Source of the DNA: CAYLQA01 sp964385695
GTDB taxonomy: Bacteria > Desulfobacterota > Desulfobulbia > Desulfobulbales > Desulfurivibrionaceae
Assembly: GCA_964385695.1 (NCBI GenBank)
Contig: CAYLQA010000004.1
Span: 62,001-126,000 of the forward strand
Direction of reading: 5' to 3'
Length of the DNA: 64,000 bases
In this document: positions 1-9,293 of the stretch, piece by piece
How positions within the stretch are numbered: the first letter of the stretch is position 1
Layout of the letters: the number at the start of each line of letters is the position of its first letter
Notes under the pieces: generated by a model
Seen by the model: only the letters and a program-made list of their open reading frames with translations
Database searches by the model: none
What the model was told of the DNA's origin: nothing
Position numbers and translations under genes: made by a program

Positions 1-477
1 GGTAAGCACCTGGTTCAACTCCCGTTCCACCGAGTTGAGCTGGTTGCAAAAGAGCAGAAAGTTGGTCTTATTCTCGTACGTTTCCCGCAACAGATCCTGG
101 TACTCAGCCCCATCCCGGCTCAGCAATTCCTGGAAATGACAGACCAAAATCTCCATAAACCTGATGTACACCTTAAAGGCCGACTCCGGCAACTTGGCTG
201 TCTTGGCCAGCGTGCCGCAGTCCGGGTCCCCACCTCCCTCTACGGCCTTGCGGGCCGCATCCAAAGCGCGCTTACGGCTCACCATATAGTGATGAACAAA
301 CTCCTCGCAGCCGGTTTTATAGCGATCTTTCTGATAAAAATAATAGACAAAGATAATGGGGATAAGAATCATCCACACGCTGAGTTGCGGATTGGGAATC
401 AACTTGGTTGCCAATCTGTGGGCAAAACCTGTTTCGTATTCTTCGATGAGATCATATTTCTCGTCTAAGCTGGTCAT
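1..477 (-). CDS. Membrane-anchored protein of unknown function (3' end outside window)
   Basis: An open frame of 159 codons runs from ATG at 477 to the window edge without a stop, so the C-terminus is missing. AGGA lies about 6 nt before the ATG. The protein has a short acidic cytoplasmic-looking start, one clear transmembrane segment at about residues 33-51 (VWMILIPIIFVYYFYQ), then a charged, mostly helical region. It resembles an uncharacterised membrane protein type I associate with Desulfobacterota, but I cannot name a function. It points away from the TetR gene and is probably a separate unit. Confidence 0.7.
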   Translation of the reverse strand, partial: MTSLDEKYDLIEEYETGFAHRLATKLIPNPQLSVWMILIPIIFVYYFYQKDRYKTGCEEFVHHYMVSRKRALDAARKAVEGGGDPDCGTLAKTAKLPESAFKVYIRFMEILVCHFQELLSRDGAEYQDLLRETYENKTNFLLFCNQLNSVERELNQVLT

Positions 478-594
478 ATGTTTTCCTGGGGTGCAGCGGT
501 GCGACTTGATCACACGGCGATTGCTCGTTACTTCGGTTTGCAATAGTGTAGCATGGGAGAGAGACGATTAATACAGACAACTGCTCAGGACAAC

Positions 595-1179
595 TTACCC
601 ATCGAGCAGGATTAAGGTCGACTCCACCAGCTTACTCAGCATCTCCTCGGTAAACCCGGCCGTGGCCAGCACCACGATGCCGGAGGCTGTAGCGGCAATG
701 GCAGTGGCAACCTGCTCAGAGTCCAGCCCCTTGGGCAACTCACCCTTTTGCACACCATCTTCAAGCACCTTTGCGATAAGTTCCTGCTCCACACCGAACA
801 GGGCCGAGGCCATCTCCCGGGTTGTCTCATCATGCTGCTTGCTTTCCAACACCGATAGGATCACCAGACAACCTGCCGGGGTGCTCTTGTCAAAACTGAA
901 ATCAAGCACCGCGGCCAGCCAGTTTCGCACAATCTCCCGACTCGTTCGCCCCTGTTCGATAATGGTGCCCAGCATCTTCTTGACCCCGTCCACATAGAGG
1001 GCCAGGCTCTTTTGGAAAAGGCTGCGCTTATCACCAAAGGCGTTATACAGGCTGGTGCGTTTGAGACCGGTGGCCGTTTCCAGATCTTGTATGGAGGTGG
1101 CGCCGTAGCCCTTTTCCCAAAAAAGCGCCATAACGGTTTCAAGAACCTGCTGCTCATCAAATGCCTTACTCCGTCCCAT
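595..1179 (-). CDS. TetR/AcrR family transcriptional regulator
   Basis: This 194-residue protein has the usual TetR length and layout. The N-terminal helix-turn-helix covers about residues 10-55 (TSIQDLETATGLKRTSLYNAF), followed by an all-helical ligand domain of the YezE/AcuR-like kind. I chose the ATG at 1179 because GGAGGCGAG directly precedes it; the frame stays open to 1233, but that start lacks a ribosome site and precedes the family N-terminus. The ligand is unknown. The gene is divergent from the small cytochrome gene at 1421, so TetR may control that gene and itself from the shared region. Confidence 0.88.
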   Translation of the reverse strand: MGRSKAFDEQQVLETVMALFWEKGYGATSIQDLETATGLKRTSLYNAFGDKRSLFQKSLALYVDGVKKMLGTIIEQGRTSREIVRNWLAAVLDFSFDKSTPAGCLVILSVLESKQHDETTREMASALFGVEQELIAKVLEDGVQKGELPKGLDSEQVATAIAATASGIVVLATAGFTEEMLSKLVESTLILLDG

Positions 1180-1215
1180 CTCGCCTCCTTTTTTACCGAT
1201 CGGAACAAAAATACC

Positions 1216-1260
1216 TTGACACTCAAACTTCAAGAGTGGTTTATTGTACCATACGTTACA
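1216..1260 (+). promoter_or_regulatory. Possible promoter with overlapping TetR-type operator
   Basis: TTGACA at 1216-1221 is a perfect -35 box with TTTATT about 18 nt downstream at 1240-1245. An imperfect inverted repeat, TGTACCATACGTTACA, follows at 1245-1260. Its place between the divergent TetR and cytochrome genes suggests an operator. The -10 is poor, so this is tentative. Confidence 0.35.
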
Positions 1261-1420
1261 AAAAAGATACTCATATTGATTCTATGTCCCTACTTATTAT
1301 CTCGCAGCCTGTCAAAAGAAATCCGGTGGACACCCATATCCGCCCAGCTGCGCAACTATATAGTAACACCCAACAAACCCGCAGTACCTGTTCCCGTATG
1401 AGATGCAGGAGGAAGGAGTT

Positions 1421-1819
1421 ATGAATCGACTGTGTATTACCTTGGCAATTCTCCTGGTGGCGATCACGGCACTGCAAGCCCAGGCCCGGCCTCAGATCCG
1501 TTTTGATAAAGCAAGCGAAACCTGCCGGACTATTGGAGACGGCCCCCTGGAGTGGGAGAGTCGCGCATGGGGAGAAGGCGGCAAGCAATTCAAGCAGGTC
1601 TGCCAGAGCTGCCACTCAAGAAGTAATGACAAAGGGGCCCCCTTTCTCTGGAGCGAGTCAAAGACCTCCAGAGGCTGGAACAGGGTCTTTTACAAAAAGT
1701 CCGCAAAATGCGCCAAAGACGGCTCCTGGGATGTTCTCAGCCAGGAACAAAAACGTATGGTCAACGATTATCTGTATCGCTGGGCTGCCAACAGCCAGGA
1801 CCTGAACGACAACTGCTGA
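1421..1819 (+). CDS. Small monohaem cytochrome c-like periplasmic protein
   Basis: The 132-residue product begins with a Sec signal peptide (about residues 1-23, cleavage near AQA-RP). It carries one haem-binding motif, CQSCH, about a third of the way in, preceded by the GKQFKQVCQSCH pattern of class I cytochromes. It likely carries electrons in the periplasm; the partner is unknown. ATG at 1421 is preceded by GGAGGAAGGAG, so it is preferred over an in-frame ATG at 1403. The gene is divergent from the TetR gene and ends before a strong hairpin. Confidence 0.8.
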   Translation: MNRLCITLAILLVAITALQAQARPQIRFDKASETCRTIGDGPLEWESRAWGEGGKQFKQVCQSCHSRSNDKGAPFLWSESKTSRGWNRVFYKKSAKCAKDGSWDVLSQEQKRMVNDYLYRWAANSQDLNDNC

Positions 1820-1869
1820 CGCTGATCGGCAGCTCCCAGTTTGGGAGAAACTCAACAGAGCTTTCCTTG

Positions 1870-1911
1870 TGATGCCGGGCTCCCTTCTCAACTGCCCTTT
1901 GCCCGGCATCA
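1870..1911. terminator. Long perfect hairpin after the cytochrome gene
   Basis: TGATGCCGGGC at 1870-1880 pairs perfectly with GCCCGGCATCA at 1901-1911 across a 20-nt loop. No T-run follows, so it may act as a transcript 3' end stabiliser or a factor-dependent stop. The rest of 1820-2098 shows nothing recognisable. Confidence 0.4.
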
Positions 1912-2098
1912 TGATCCCTCGGGAAGGAGCAGGGACACCCCTCTATGCCCAAACCCCCGTCTCTGTTCCTTCCCTTCTTTCCCTTCCCTCCCCTAACAAT
2001 CTCCTTTGTGCTCAAATTGACTTTGCGCAAATCTTTATGCGAAAATAATAGTGTCATCAGACTAAGTGCGTGGTGTGGCTTGACCACAGGGGCAAAGG

Positions 2099-2185
2099 CA
2101 GCTTCATAACTTCATTGTCATAAGCTGTGAGCGGGAGCCGAATTCACTTTCATTCGGTACTTGAGGGCCAGGCAAAAAGCCTGGC
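2099..2185 (+). promoter_or_regulatory. Structured 5' leader with three consecutive hairpins
   Basis: Three stems lie head to tail just before the start at 2198: CAGCTT/AAGCTG (2099-2104 with 2122-2127), CCGAAT/ATTCGG (2138-2143 with 2152-2157) and GCCAGGC-AAAAA-GCCTGGC (2167-2185). The last stem abuts the GGGGG ribosome site. This could control translation of the sensor/kinase pair. It does not match a riboswitch class I can name. Confidence 0.4.
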
Positions 2186-2197
2186 GGGGGATTTAGT

Positions 2198-4297
2198 ATG
2201 AAAAAATCGTTACTGCTGCTTGCTTTAAACATCTGCTTTTTTTCTTCCACGGTTTTTGCCGCACCGGCAATACGGATAATGGTTGTCGACAGCTACCACC
2301 CGGAATACCTCTGGTCGCAACATATCAATGAGGGCTTTTGCGATGCTCTGCTGGCCCACGGTTATCTGGACAACAAGGAACAGGTGGCAACCTATAACAG
2401 CAACAACCTTGTTGAAACACCAAAGGTCGTTGTCAAAAAACTGTGGATGGATACCAAGAGAAAAAAGGAAAAGGATGAGATAGCCCAAATCATGGTGCGT
2501 TTCAGCAAAATCATCCGGGAATTCAAGCCCGATTTGATCTTCCTGGGCGATGACAATGCTGCCAACTACATCGGCAACCAGTTTCTCGATACCCAAATCC
2601 CCATTGTTTTTTGGGGGGTAAACCATACCCCTGTCAAATACGGCATTGTGGATAACGCGGAGCGCCCCGGGCATAACGTTACGGGTGTTTATCAAACAAC
2701 CTATTATGCGGAAAGCCTCGATTTTTTAAAAAAGATCGTCCCTACGATCAAAAATTTCGCCATTCTCTCGGACGATACGACAACGGGCAGGGTGCACACC
2801 AAGGCGATAAACCACCTGCACCGGACAGGGCGCATTCCCCTCAAGCTCGTTGAGACCGTCTCCACCAACGATTACGAACTGTGGAAGAAAAAGGCCCTGG
2901 AACTGCAGGACAAGGTGGATGCCTTTTTCATTGCCCAATACTCCGGTCTGAAGGATAAAAATAACAAGCCGGTGCCGGATCTTGAAACAGCCAACTGGTA
3001 TCTCAACAACATCAAAATTCCAGAGACCGCAGGATTCCGCCACCGCGTTGTCCATGGCATGCTCTGCGCCGCAGATGACTCGGGATACAGCCAGGGCTAT
3101 GAGGCGGTAGTCATTGCCAATGACATTCTGGCAAATGGGGCTGATCCGGCCACCTACCCTCCCCGCACCCCCAAACGCGGCCCATTGATGGTCAACAAGC
3201 AACGGGCCAAAATGCTCGGCATTACCCTGACCCAGGAGATGGGTATAGAAGAGTATATTGAAAAGGCGGCTGCCATTGAAAACGGCAGCACCCAGGCGAA
3301 GAAAAAAATTCTGGTCGTCAGCAGTTATCACCGGGAATACACCTGGACCCAGGAGACCAACAAGGGAATGTGCGATGCCATGCTGAAACATGGTTATTTG
3401 GACAACAAAAAACAGGTGGCCTGGTTTACGGAAAACGACCATGTGGAGTCCTCGCAGGTGGTGATGAAAAAACTCTGGATGGACTCGAAACGGAGGAGCA
3501 GCAGTTCACAAAAAACGAAACAGGCAGCAAAATTCTATAATATTATCAAGGATTTTCAGCCAGACATTGTCCTCTTGGGCGATGACAACGCAGCCAACTA
3601 TATCGGCAACCATTTCCTTGATTCCGATCTGCCCATGGTCTTCTGGGGCCTCAACAGAACCCCGGTCAAGTACGGCCTGCTGGAAACCCAAAAGAGGCCG
3701 GGTCATAATGTGACCGGTGTTTACCAAACAGGCTATTACCTAGACAGCCTCAACCTGTTAAAAAAGCTGGCCCCCACGGTAAAAACATTTGCCGTACTCT
3801 CGGACAGAAGCCCATCGGGCCGCCCCCATTACAAGGCTCTTGAACGGTTGTCTTTAAAGGGCGAGCTGCCCCTCAAGCTTGTGGAAACCGTTACCACCGA
3901 AGACTATGACACCTTTAAAAAAGAAGCACTCAGGCTGCAAAAAGAGGTGGATGCCTTTTATATCTCCTCCTACATCGTACTCAAGTATAAAAACGGCGAT
4001 CCTGTGCCCGACGACGTGGTGGCCGCCTGGTATGTGGCCAACATCAAAATCCCGGAGGTTGCAGGATTCCGGCACCAGCTTCTGCAGGGTATGCTCTGCG
4101 GGGCAATCGACTCCGGCTACAACCAGGCATACCAAGCCATGGAGATGGCCCACAGGATCCTAGACCACGGGGCAAGCCCTGCAACTTACCCGGCCCGCTC
4201 TCCGGGACGCGGCCCTTTGATGGTCAATTCGTTCCGGGCCAAAATGCTCGGCATTTCCTTGAACAAAAAAATGGGCATAGAAGAATATTTGAACTAG
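2198..4297 (+). CDS. Periplasmic tandem ABC-type substrate-binding-like sensor protein
   Basis: This 699-residue secreted protein has a signal peptide (residues 1-22, cleavage after VFA) and two copies of the same domain, roughly residues 24-350 and 368-699. Both copies contain matching blocks such as GDDNAANYIGN, RPGHNVTGVYQT and KMLGI. The fold resembles the ABC_sub_bind type of periplasmic binding proteins. No permease or ATPase genes follow; instead a hybrid histidine kinase starts 9 nt after the stop. I infer that it binds a ligand and presents it to that kinase. The internal duplication suggests two binding sites. The ligand cannot be read from the sequence. Confidence 0.8.
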   Translation: MKKSLLLLALNICFFSSTVFAAPAIRIMVVDSYHPEYLWSQHINEGFCDALLAHGYLDNKEQVATYNSNNLVETPKVVVKKLWMDTKRKKEKDEIAQIMVRFSKIIREFKPDLIFLGDDNAANYIGNQFLDTQIPIVFWGVNHTPVKYGIVDNAERPGHNVTGVYQTTYYAESLDFLKKIVPTIKNFAILSDDTTTGRVHTKAINHLHRTGRIPLKLVETVSTNDYELWKKKALELQDKVDAFFIAQYSGLKDKNNKPVPDLETANWYLNNIKIPETAGFRHRVVHGMLCAADDSGYSQGYEAVVIANDILANGADPATYPPRTPKRGPLMVNKQRAKMLGITLTQEMGIEEYIEKAAAIENGSTQAKKKILVVSSYHREYTWTQETNKGMCDAMLKHGYLDNKKQVAWFTENDHVESSQVVMKKLWMDSKRRSSSSQKTKQAAKFYNIIKDFQPDIVLLGDDNAANYIGNHFLDSDLPMVFWGLNRTPVKYGLLETQKRPGHNVTGVYQTGYYLDSLNLLKKLAPTVKTFAVLSDRSPSGRPHYKALERLSLKGELPLKLVETVTTEDYDTFKKEALRLQKEVDAFYISSYIVLKYKNGDPVPDDVVAAWYVANIKIPEVAGFRHQLLQGMLCGAIDSGYNQAYQAMEMAHRILDHGASPATYPARSPGRGPLMVNSFRAKMLGISLNKKMGIEEYLN

Positions 4298-4306
4298 GCT
4301 GAAGGA

Positions 4307-7300
4307 ATGGAACCGCAATTGGAGCAGGTCGAAGGCAAAGGCCTTTCTATATTCTACCGATTACTGATCGCCTTTCTCGCGGTGGTCACCGTTGTCAGTG
4401 TCAGCCTGACTGTGGTGTATTACCTTTTCAGCAAGCAATCCATCGAACAAAACGCCCGCAACGCCATTGCCAGAGATTTGGAGGCGGTGGCACAGAGCTT
4501 TCAGCACAACCTCCGTTATGTCTTGGTCAGAGATATCAAACTGCTGGCAGCCAACCCGGTTGTGGATGATTATTTGATGTCCTCGGAGCTGAGCGCCGAG
4601 GTCACTGCCAGGGCAGTGGAAAGATTATTCCTCCAGTCCGTGCGCCATGCAAAAGATATCCGCTACATTTCTTTTGTGGATTATGTGGGCCAAGAAAAAA
4701 TTCTGGTCAACCGTGAAGGCCACATAAAAACATCGCGCAACAAGAGCGGCGACGAGCTCTTCAACAGGATTGCCACCTCTCCTGCCGGAAGTATTTTGAT
4801 CAAAGGCCCACGAAACGACGGCAAGGGCAACACAGTATTCTCCATCGGCATATACAAAACCGACCCGGACATTGGGGAGTTCAGCGGCGCAATCATGGTA
4901 GAGTACAGCCTTGATAATTTCTTTACCTCACTTGAAAAAATACAGGTCTTTGGCGAGAATACCGTCTGGATTTTTTCACCGGAAGGGGACGTTCTCAAAA
5001 AACCCCAGGCTGGCAACACAACGCTGGACCCTCGCCCGTTTCTCGCTAAAAAGCTGCAGCCCACCCCGCTCTTCTCAACTTCAAGTCAAGGGTTAGTGGC
5101 GTACAGCGATCTTTTTATCGCTGCCGACAAACCATTGATACGGCTCAGCATAAGCGTGCCGCAATCTCTGTTGTTAAAGGATGTTCACGCAGTAGTGCGT
5201 TTTTTAACGATCCTCTCCCTTGGCTCCCTGTTTGCCGTTGCCGTTATTGCCTTTTTTGTCTCGCGCTACCTGTCCAAGCCCATTGTCAAACTCGCGGCCC
5301 AGGTGACAAATCTCTCCAGAGGGGGTCTGCCCACAGAAACCAAGATCAAGGCCACCGGCGAGGTTGCCATGCTGATCGACAGCTTCAACACCATGGCCCA
5401 TGATCTGCGGCAGACAGCGGTCTCCCGAGACTATGTGGACAAAATATTCAAAACCATGCTCGATGCCCTTATCGTTGTTTCGCCGGACGGAAAAATAAAA
5501 ACCGTTAATTTTGCAACCTGCAAGCTGCTCGGCTACGAAGAAAACGAACTGATCGGCGCGCCCATAGAAAAAATCTTTGCCGATGAATCACTGGCCCTCG
5601 GGCTCGACAAAATGGTAGGGACAGAGACTATCCGCAATCTTGAGAGCAGCTACCTTGCGAAAGACGGCAAAGGGATCCCGGTTCTTTTCTCCAGCAGCAT
5701 CATGCTGGACACAGAGAATACAAACCAAGGCTTTGTCTGCTTGGCCCTGGATATAACCGAGCGGATACGGGCAAAAGAATCCCTGGAAAAATCGTATCAA
5801 CAATCACGAATACTCGCAGACGAGCTTAAGGTTAAAAACATTGAGCTGAATCAGATGCTCAGCGAAATCCAGATGAAAGACACCGCCTTGCAGGCCGCCC
5901 ATGACAACCTGGAACGGGATGTCGAAGAACGCACCGCAGACCTCCGCCACGCCATGGAAAGCGCCAGGGCGGCAAACCGGGCCAAATCCGAGTTTCTTGC
6001 CAACATGAGCCATGAGATAAGAACGCCCATGAACGGCGTCATCGGCATGACTTATCTCGCTTTGGAAACCAAGCTTACCGATGAACAAAGAGAATATCTC
6101 GAAACCATCAACGAGTCCGCCCATCACCTGCTGGACGTAATCAACGACATTTTGGATTTCTCCAAAATTGAGGCGGAAAAACTCGATTTAGCCCCCATCG
6201 ATTTTAGGCTCCGCCAAACCATGGAAAACGTGATACAGGCCTTCGGCACCAAGACCAGAGAAAAGAAGCTGGAACTGCTCTGCCATATTCTGCCCGAAAC
6301 CCCTGACGCGCTTATCGGCGACCCTGGCCGCGTCAGCCAAATCATCATCAATCTGCTCGGCAACAGCATAAAATTCACGGAATCCGGCGAGATTGTCCTG
6401 CGGGTCGGCCTGGAGAAAAACGAAGAAAATATCGCCCACCTTCATTTTGAGGTGGCTGATACAGGTATCGGTATTCCAAAAGAACGGCAACAAGACATCT
6501 TCGATGCCTTCAGCCAGGCGGACAACTCCATGAGCCGCAAATTTGAGGGAACAGGCCTGGGTCTTTCCATCTGCTCCAAGCTGGTCGAGCTTATGCAGGG
6601 ACGCATTTGGCTTGAAAGTGAGGAAGGCAAAGGCTCCACCTTTCATGTTGTTATTCCCTTTGCTCTTCAGCAGGAGGCAACCGCGCAGCCTGAGCCGGTT
6701 TCCGTTGAGGAGCTCAAGGGCAAATCAGCCCTGGTGGTGGATGACAATAAAACAAACCGCCAGATCCTTGAGCAGATGCTGCAAAGTGCAGGTATGCAGG
6801 TCACCTTGGTTCAGGGTGGGCAGGAGGCCTTGGTCGCCATGGTAAAGGCGGGCGAAAAGGATACTCTTTTTGACCTGGCAATCGTTGATGTCCACATGCC
6901 GCAAATGGATGGTTATACCCTGGTGAAGACAATCCGAAAATCCGTGGATATGGATCGAATGGCCATCATGATCCTTACCTCGGGTGAAAAGCGTGGAGAT
7001 ACCGCCCTGTGCAAAGAACTCGGCATTGCCGCATATCTGAATAAGCCCATTCGCCAGGAGTCATTACTCAATTCCATTGCCACGATTTTCGGTAAACAGA
7101 AAAAAGAGGCCAGCGAGCAGGCCAAAGCGATAGCACAAAAGCCTGCTGCTCCTGATCAGAGCACGAATAAGCTGCAAATTCTCCTGGCAGAGGACAATAT
7201 CGTCAACCAAAAGGTCGCTACCAAGCTTTTGCAAAAGGCAGGGCACGATGTGACTGTGGCCAACAACGGCAAAGAGGCCGTTGCCGCCTCTGGCGAACAA

Positions 7301-7543
7301 TCCTTTGACCTTATCCTCATGGATATTCAGATGCCCGAGATGGACGGCTTTGAGGCGACCTTTGCGATCCGGGCTGCGGAAAAAGATGGAACCCGCGTGC
7401 CGATCATAGCCCTTACCGCCCATGCCACCAAGGGATATAAAGAGGAATGCCTGGATGCGGGCATGGATGATTATATCTCTAAGCCCATCAATATCAAAAA
7501 ACTCAACGCGGTTTTAGAGGGCTTTGCTCCGGCAGACAACTAG
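4307..7543 (+). CDS. Hybrid sensor histidine kinase with two receiver domains
   Basis: The 1078-residue protein reads in order: transmembrane helix at about 16-42, periplasmic Cache-like sensor (about 43-290), second helix (about 298-320), HAMP, PAS (about 375-490), coiled coil, HisKA with the H-box MSHEIRTPMNG (phospho-His about 569), HATPase_c with NSIKF, DTGIGI and GTGLGL, receiver 1 (phospho-Asp about 861, LAIVDVHMPQMDG) and receiver 2 (phospho-Asp about 1006, LILMDIQMPEMDG). No Hpt or output domain is present, so phosphate must pass to another protein. It is co-transcribed with the tandem binding protein, its likely input. Confidence 0.92.
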   Translation: MEPQLEQVEGKGLSIFYRLLIAFLAVVTVVSVSLTVVYYLFSKQSIEQNARNAIARDLEAVAQSFQHNLRYVLVRDIKLLAANPVVDDYLMSSELSAEVTARAVERLFLQSVRHAKDIRYISFVDYVGQEKILVNREGHIKTSRNKSGDELFNRIATSPAGSILIKGPRNDGKGNTVFSIGIYKTDPDIGEFSGAIMVEYSLDNFFTSLEKIQVFGENTVWIFSPEGDVLKKPQAGNTTLDPRPFLAKKLQPTPLFSTSSQGLVAYSDLFIAADKPLIRLSISVPQSLLLKDVHAVVRFLTILSLGSLFAVAVIAFFVSRYLSKPIVKLAAQVTNLSRGGLPTETKIKATGEVAMLIDSFNTMAHDLRQTAVSRDYVDKIFKTMLDALIVVSPDGKIKTVNFATCKLLGYEENELIGAPIEKIFADESLALGLDKMVGTETIRNLESSYLAKDGKGIPVLFSSSIMLDTENTNQGFVCLALDITERIRAKESLEKSYQQSRILADELKVKNIELNQMLSEIQMKDTALQAAHDNLERDVEERTADLRHAMESARAANRAKSEFLANMSHEIRTPMNGVIGMTYLALETKLTDEQREYLETINESAHHLLDVINDILDFSKIEAEKLDLAPIDFRLRQTMENVIQAFGTKTREKKLELLCHILPETPDALIGDPGRVSQIIINLLGNSIKFTESGEIVLRVGLEKNEENIAHLHFEVADTGIGIPKERQQDIFDAFSQADNSMSRKFEGTGLGLSICSKLVELMQGRIWLESEEGKGSTFHVVIPFALQQEATAQPEPVSVEELKGKSALVVDDNKTNRQILEQMLQSAGMQVTLVQGGQEALVAMVKAGEKDTLFDLAIVDVHMPQMDGYTLVKTIRKSVDMDRMAIMILTSGEKRGDTALCKELGIAAYLNKPIRQESLLNSIATIFGKQKKEASEQAKAIAQKPAAPDQSTNKLQILLAEDNIVNQKVATKLLQKAGHDVTVANNGKEAVAASGEQSFDLILMDIQMPEMDGFEATFAIRAAEKDGTRVPIIALTAHATKGYKEECLDAGMDDYISKPINIKKLNAVLEGFAPADN

Positions 7544-7567
7544 AGCCAGCCCCACCCCAACGCCCCT

Positions 7568-8104
7568 TTACTCCTCAAGATCCGCTTCGATATCCAGGTA
7601 AATCTGAATCTCATTACCGACCATCACCCCTCCATCATCAAGGGGAACATTCCAAGCCATGCCAAAGTCCTCGCGGTTTACAATGGTGCGTGCCGTTATG
7701 CCGATGCTCGTCTCCCCGCCAAAATCCTCAGGGCTTTGCACAGGCCCGGAAAAACTCACAGCAAGTTCCACCGTCTGCGTGATCCCGTGAACCGTCAGCT
7801 CTCCGTGCAAGATTCCTTCATTGTCTCCTAACGCTTCAAACCCGGTGCTACGAAAGGTAATATTCGGGTGGCTTGCCGCATCGAAAAAATCCTGACTTTT
7901 CAGATGCTCATCCCTTTTGCTGATACCGGTGTAGATTCCCGATACATCAATGGACACCTCCAGGGAAAAGGCTGATTGATTATCAGGATCAAATTGCGCT
8001 GTGCCGCTCAGCTTGTTGAACTGGCCACGCACATTGGCGAGCATCATGTGCCGGACCGCAAAAGCCCCCACCGAATGATCAGGGTCGATATTCCATTTTG
8101 CCAT
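7568..8104 (-). CDS. YceI family lipocalin-like protein
   Basis: A 178-residue YceI-fold protein (an isoprenoid/lipid-binding beta barrel family). Typical features are the start WNIDPDHSVGAFAVRHMM, the central TGISKRDEHLKSQDFF block and the end FGMAWN...GVMVGNEIQI. It lacks a signal peptide, unlike periplasmic E. coli YceI, so a cytoplasmic location is likely. It converges on the kinase gene, with only about 24 nt between the stops. The ligand and physiological role are unknown. Confidence 0.88.
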   Translation of the reverse strand: MAKWNIDPDHSVGAFAVRHMMLANVRGQFNKLSGTAQFDPDNQSAFSLEVSIDVSGIYTGISKRDEHLKSQDFFDAASHPNITFRSTGFEALGDNEGILHGELTVHGITQTVELAVSFSGPVQSPEDFGGETSIGITARTIVNREDFGMAWNVPLDDGGVMVGNEIQIYLDIEADLEE

Positions 8105-8158
8105 GGGATTCCTCCATGTACACTGATTGGCGATAAGTTTTTGGCAAGTATCAACTCC

Positions 8159-9205
8159 TCAGTCCTGGATAAAACATTGCGGGTCTTCGCTCAGTAAATC
8201 GCCCTTGCCCCTGGCAAGGGAATGGGCATAGGCAATCGCCCTGCACCCACGGCAATGGGCCCATCTTGGGCAGGTGCCGCATTTGCCTTTATATCTGCTC
8301 CGATCCCGCAGCTGCTCCATCACTTCAGAATGCGCCCAGATCTCTCTGAGCGAATCATGCCGTACATTGCCCACCGCTGTGGCCAACCTTCGGCACGGGG
8401 TCACTGTGCCGTCCGGCAGGATGGTCAAACCGGAGATACCGGCAGCGCAGCCGCCCGTGGCAACCCCGCCGCAATCCTCAACCACACACCCGGCTTTAAG
8501 CTGTGAGGCCACCGGATCGCCGGTGACAATTTCAACCCCGTTTGTGGGCAGGGAAAAGATCGACTCATATATTTCCCGCACCTTTTGCGGCTTGATCATC
8601 TTTTCCACAAGCCCCGCCCCACTGCCGTAAGGCACCAGGCGCGAAAAGCCAAGGCGTTGCACACCAAGCGCCCCGGCCAGGCCTACCATCTCATGAAACT
8701 TGCCTGCATTCACCTCGGATAAGGTGGCATTGATCGTCACCCGCAGCCCCGCCTCAAGCAAATGGGAAATCCCTTTACAGGAGGCGGCAAAGCTCCCCTT
8801 GCCCCGGATGGTCTCGTGGATCTCCTCCGGCCCCTCCATGCTGACCTGGACGCCCTTTACCTGTAATTCAGCCAATGCCGTTGCCTTTTTTTGATCGACC
8901 AGGGTGCCGTTGGTCAGCAGGTAGAGGGCAAAGCCTCGTGCACCCATCTCGGCCAAAGCCGCAAACAGGTCCTGCCTCAGAAAGGGCTCGCCGCCGGTGA
9001 TGTTCAGGCTGGGGGAAAACCCAAGCTGATACGCCTCGCTCCAGGCCTGGAGCATCTCGGTGATCTCATCCAGCACGTCCTTGATCTCAAGCAAGCTCAG
9101 TTCGTCTGTTTTGCCGCCGGTCTGATAGCAATGCGTACAGCTGAGATTGCACCGTTCGGTAAGGTGCCACTGAACAAAAAATTCCTGCAGGGTACTTATG
9201 GGCAT
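8159..9205 (-). CDS. Radical SAM/SPASM enzyme, candidate peptide maturase
   Basis: This 348-residue protein carries the radical SAM cluster motif at C19-x3-C23-x2-C26, a GGEP SAM-binding motif at 71-74, and a cysteine-rich SPASM region for auxiliary Fe-S clusters (C240, C245, C253, C271, C309, C312, C318, C321, C344). Enzymes of this layout either modify ribosomal peptides or act in haem synthesis (AhbC/AhbD/NirJ). I chose ATG at 9205 because the first motif then sits at the normal distance and AAGGATG precedes it; a longer frame to 9292 would run through a terminator. A very small peptide gene with a cysteine/UGA tail lies directly upstream on the same strand, with a terminator between, which suggests peptide maturation. 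The substrate is inferred. Confidence 0.85.
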   Translation of the reverse strand: MPISTLQEFFVQWHLTERCNLSCTHCYQTGGKTDELSLLEIKDVLDEITEMLQAWSEAYQLGFSPSLNITGGEPFLRQDLFAALAEMGARGFALYLLTNGTLVDQKKATALAELQVKGVQVSMEGPEEIHETIRGKGSFAASCKGISHLLEAGLRVTINATLSEVNAGKFHEMVGLAGALGVQRLGFSRLVPYGSGAGLVEKMIKPQKVREIYESIFSLPTNGVEIVTGDPVASQLKAGCVVEDCGGVATGGCAAGISGLTILPDGTVTPCRRLATAVGNVRHDSLREIWAHSEVMEQLRDRSRYKGKCGTCPRWAHCRGCRAIAYAHSLARGKGDLLSEDPQCFIQD

Positions 9206-9227
9206 GGGGCCTTCATCCTTTGCACAG

Positions 9228-9266
9228 AAAAATAAAAGGCAGATGCGAGTTTCGGCCGCATCTGCC
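9228..9266 (-). terminator. Strong intrinsic terminator between peptide gene and radical SAM gene
   Basis: On the minus strand a perfect 10-bp stem, GGCAGATGCG (9266-9257) with CGCATCTGCC (9247-9238), is followed by TTTTATTTTT. It lies between the peptide gene and the enzyme start at 9205. Partial read-through would give much more peptide than enzyme mRNA, as is common in peptide/maturase operons. Confidence 0.85.
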
Positions 9267-9277
9267 TGGTGAGCGTT

Positions 9278-9293
9278 GTTGCCGACCGGCAAC
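9278..9293 (-). promoter_or_regulatory. SECIS-like hairpin (GGUC loop)
   Basis: On the minus strand GTTGCC-GGTC-GGCAAC forms a perfect 6-bp stem with a GGUC loop. There are 18 nt between the second in-frame TGA (9308-9306) and the loop GGUC. By recall, the E. coli fdhF SECIS has the same spacing and a similar UGC-AGGUCU-GCA apex. SelB recognition is inferred, not shown. Confidence 0.45.

Noticed and set aside
2090..2185. c-di-GMP (GEMM) riboswitch upstream of the sensor gene
   Set aside because: A GGCAAAG stretch before the first stem and the order of stems look similar, but the conserved GACGCAAAGCC core and receptor bases are absent.
8159..9292. Longer 377-residue start for the radical SAM gene
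   Set aside because: The extra 29 residues would be encoded across the terminator and SECIS-like hairpin region and lack family similarity.
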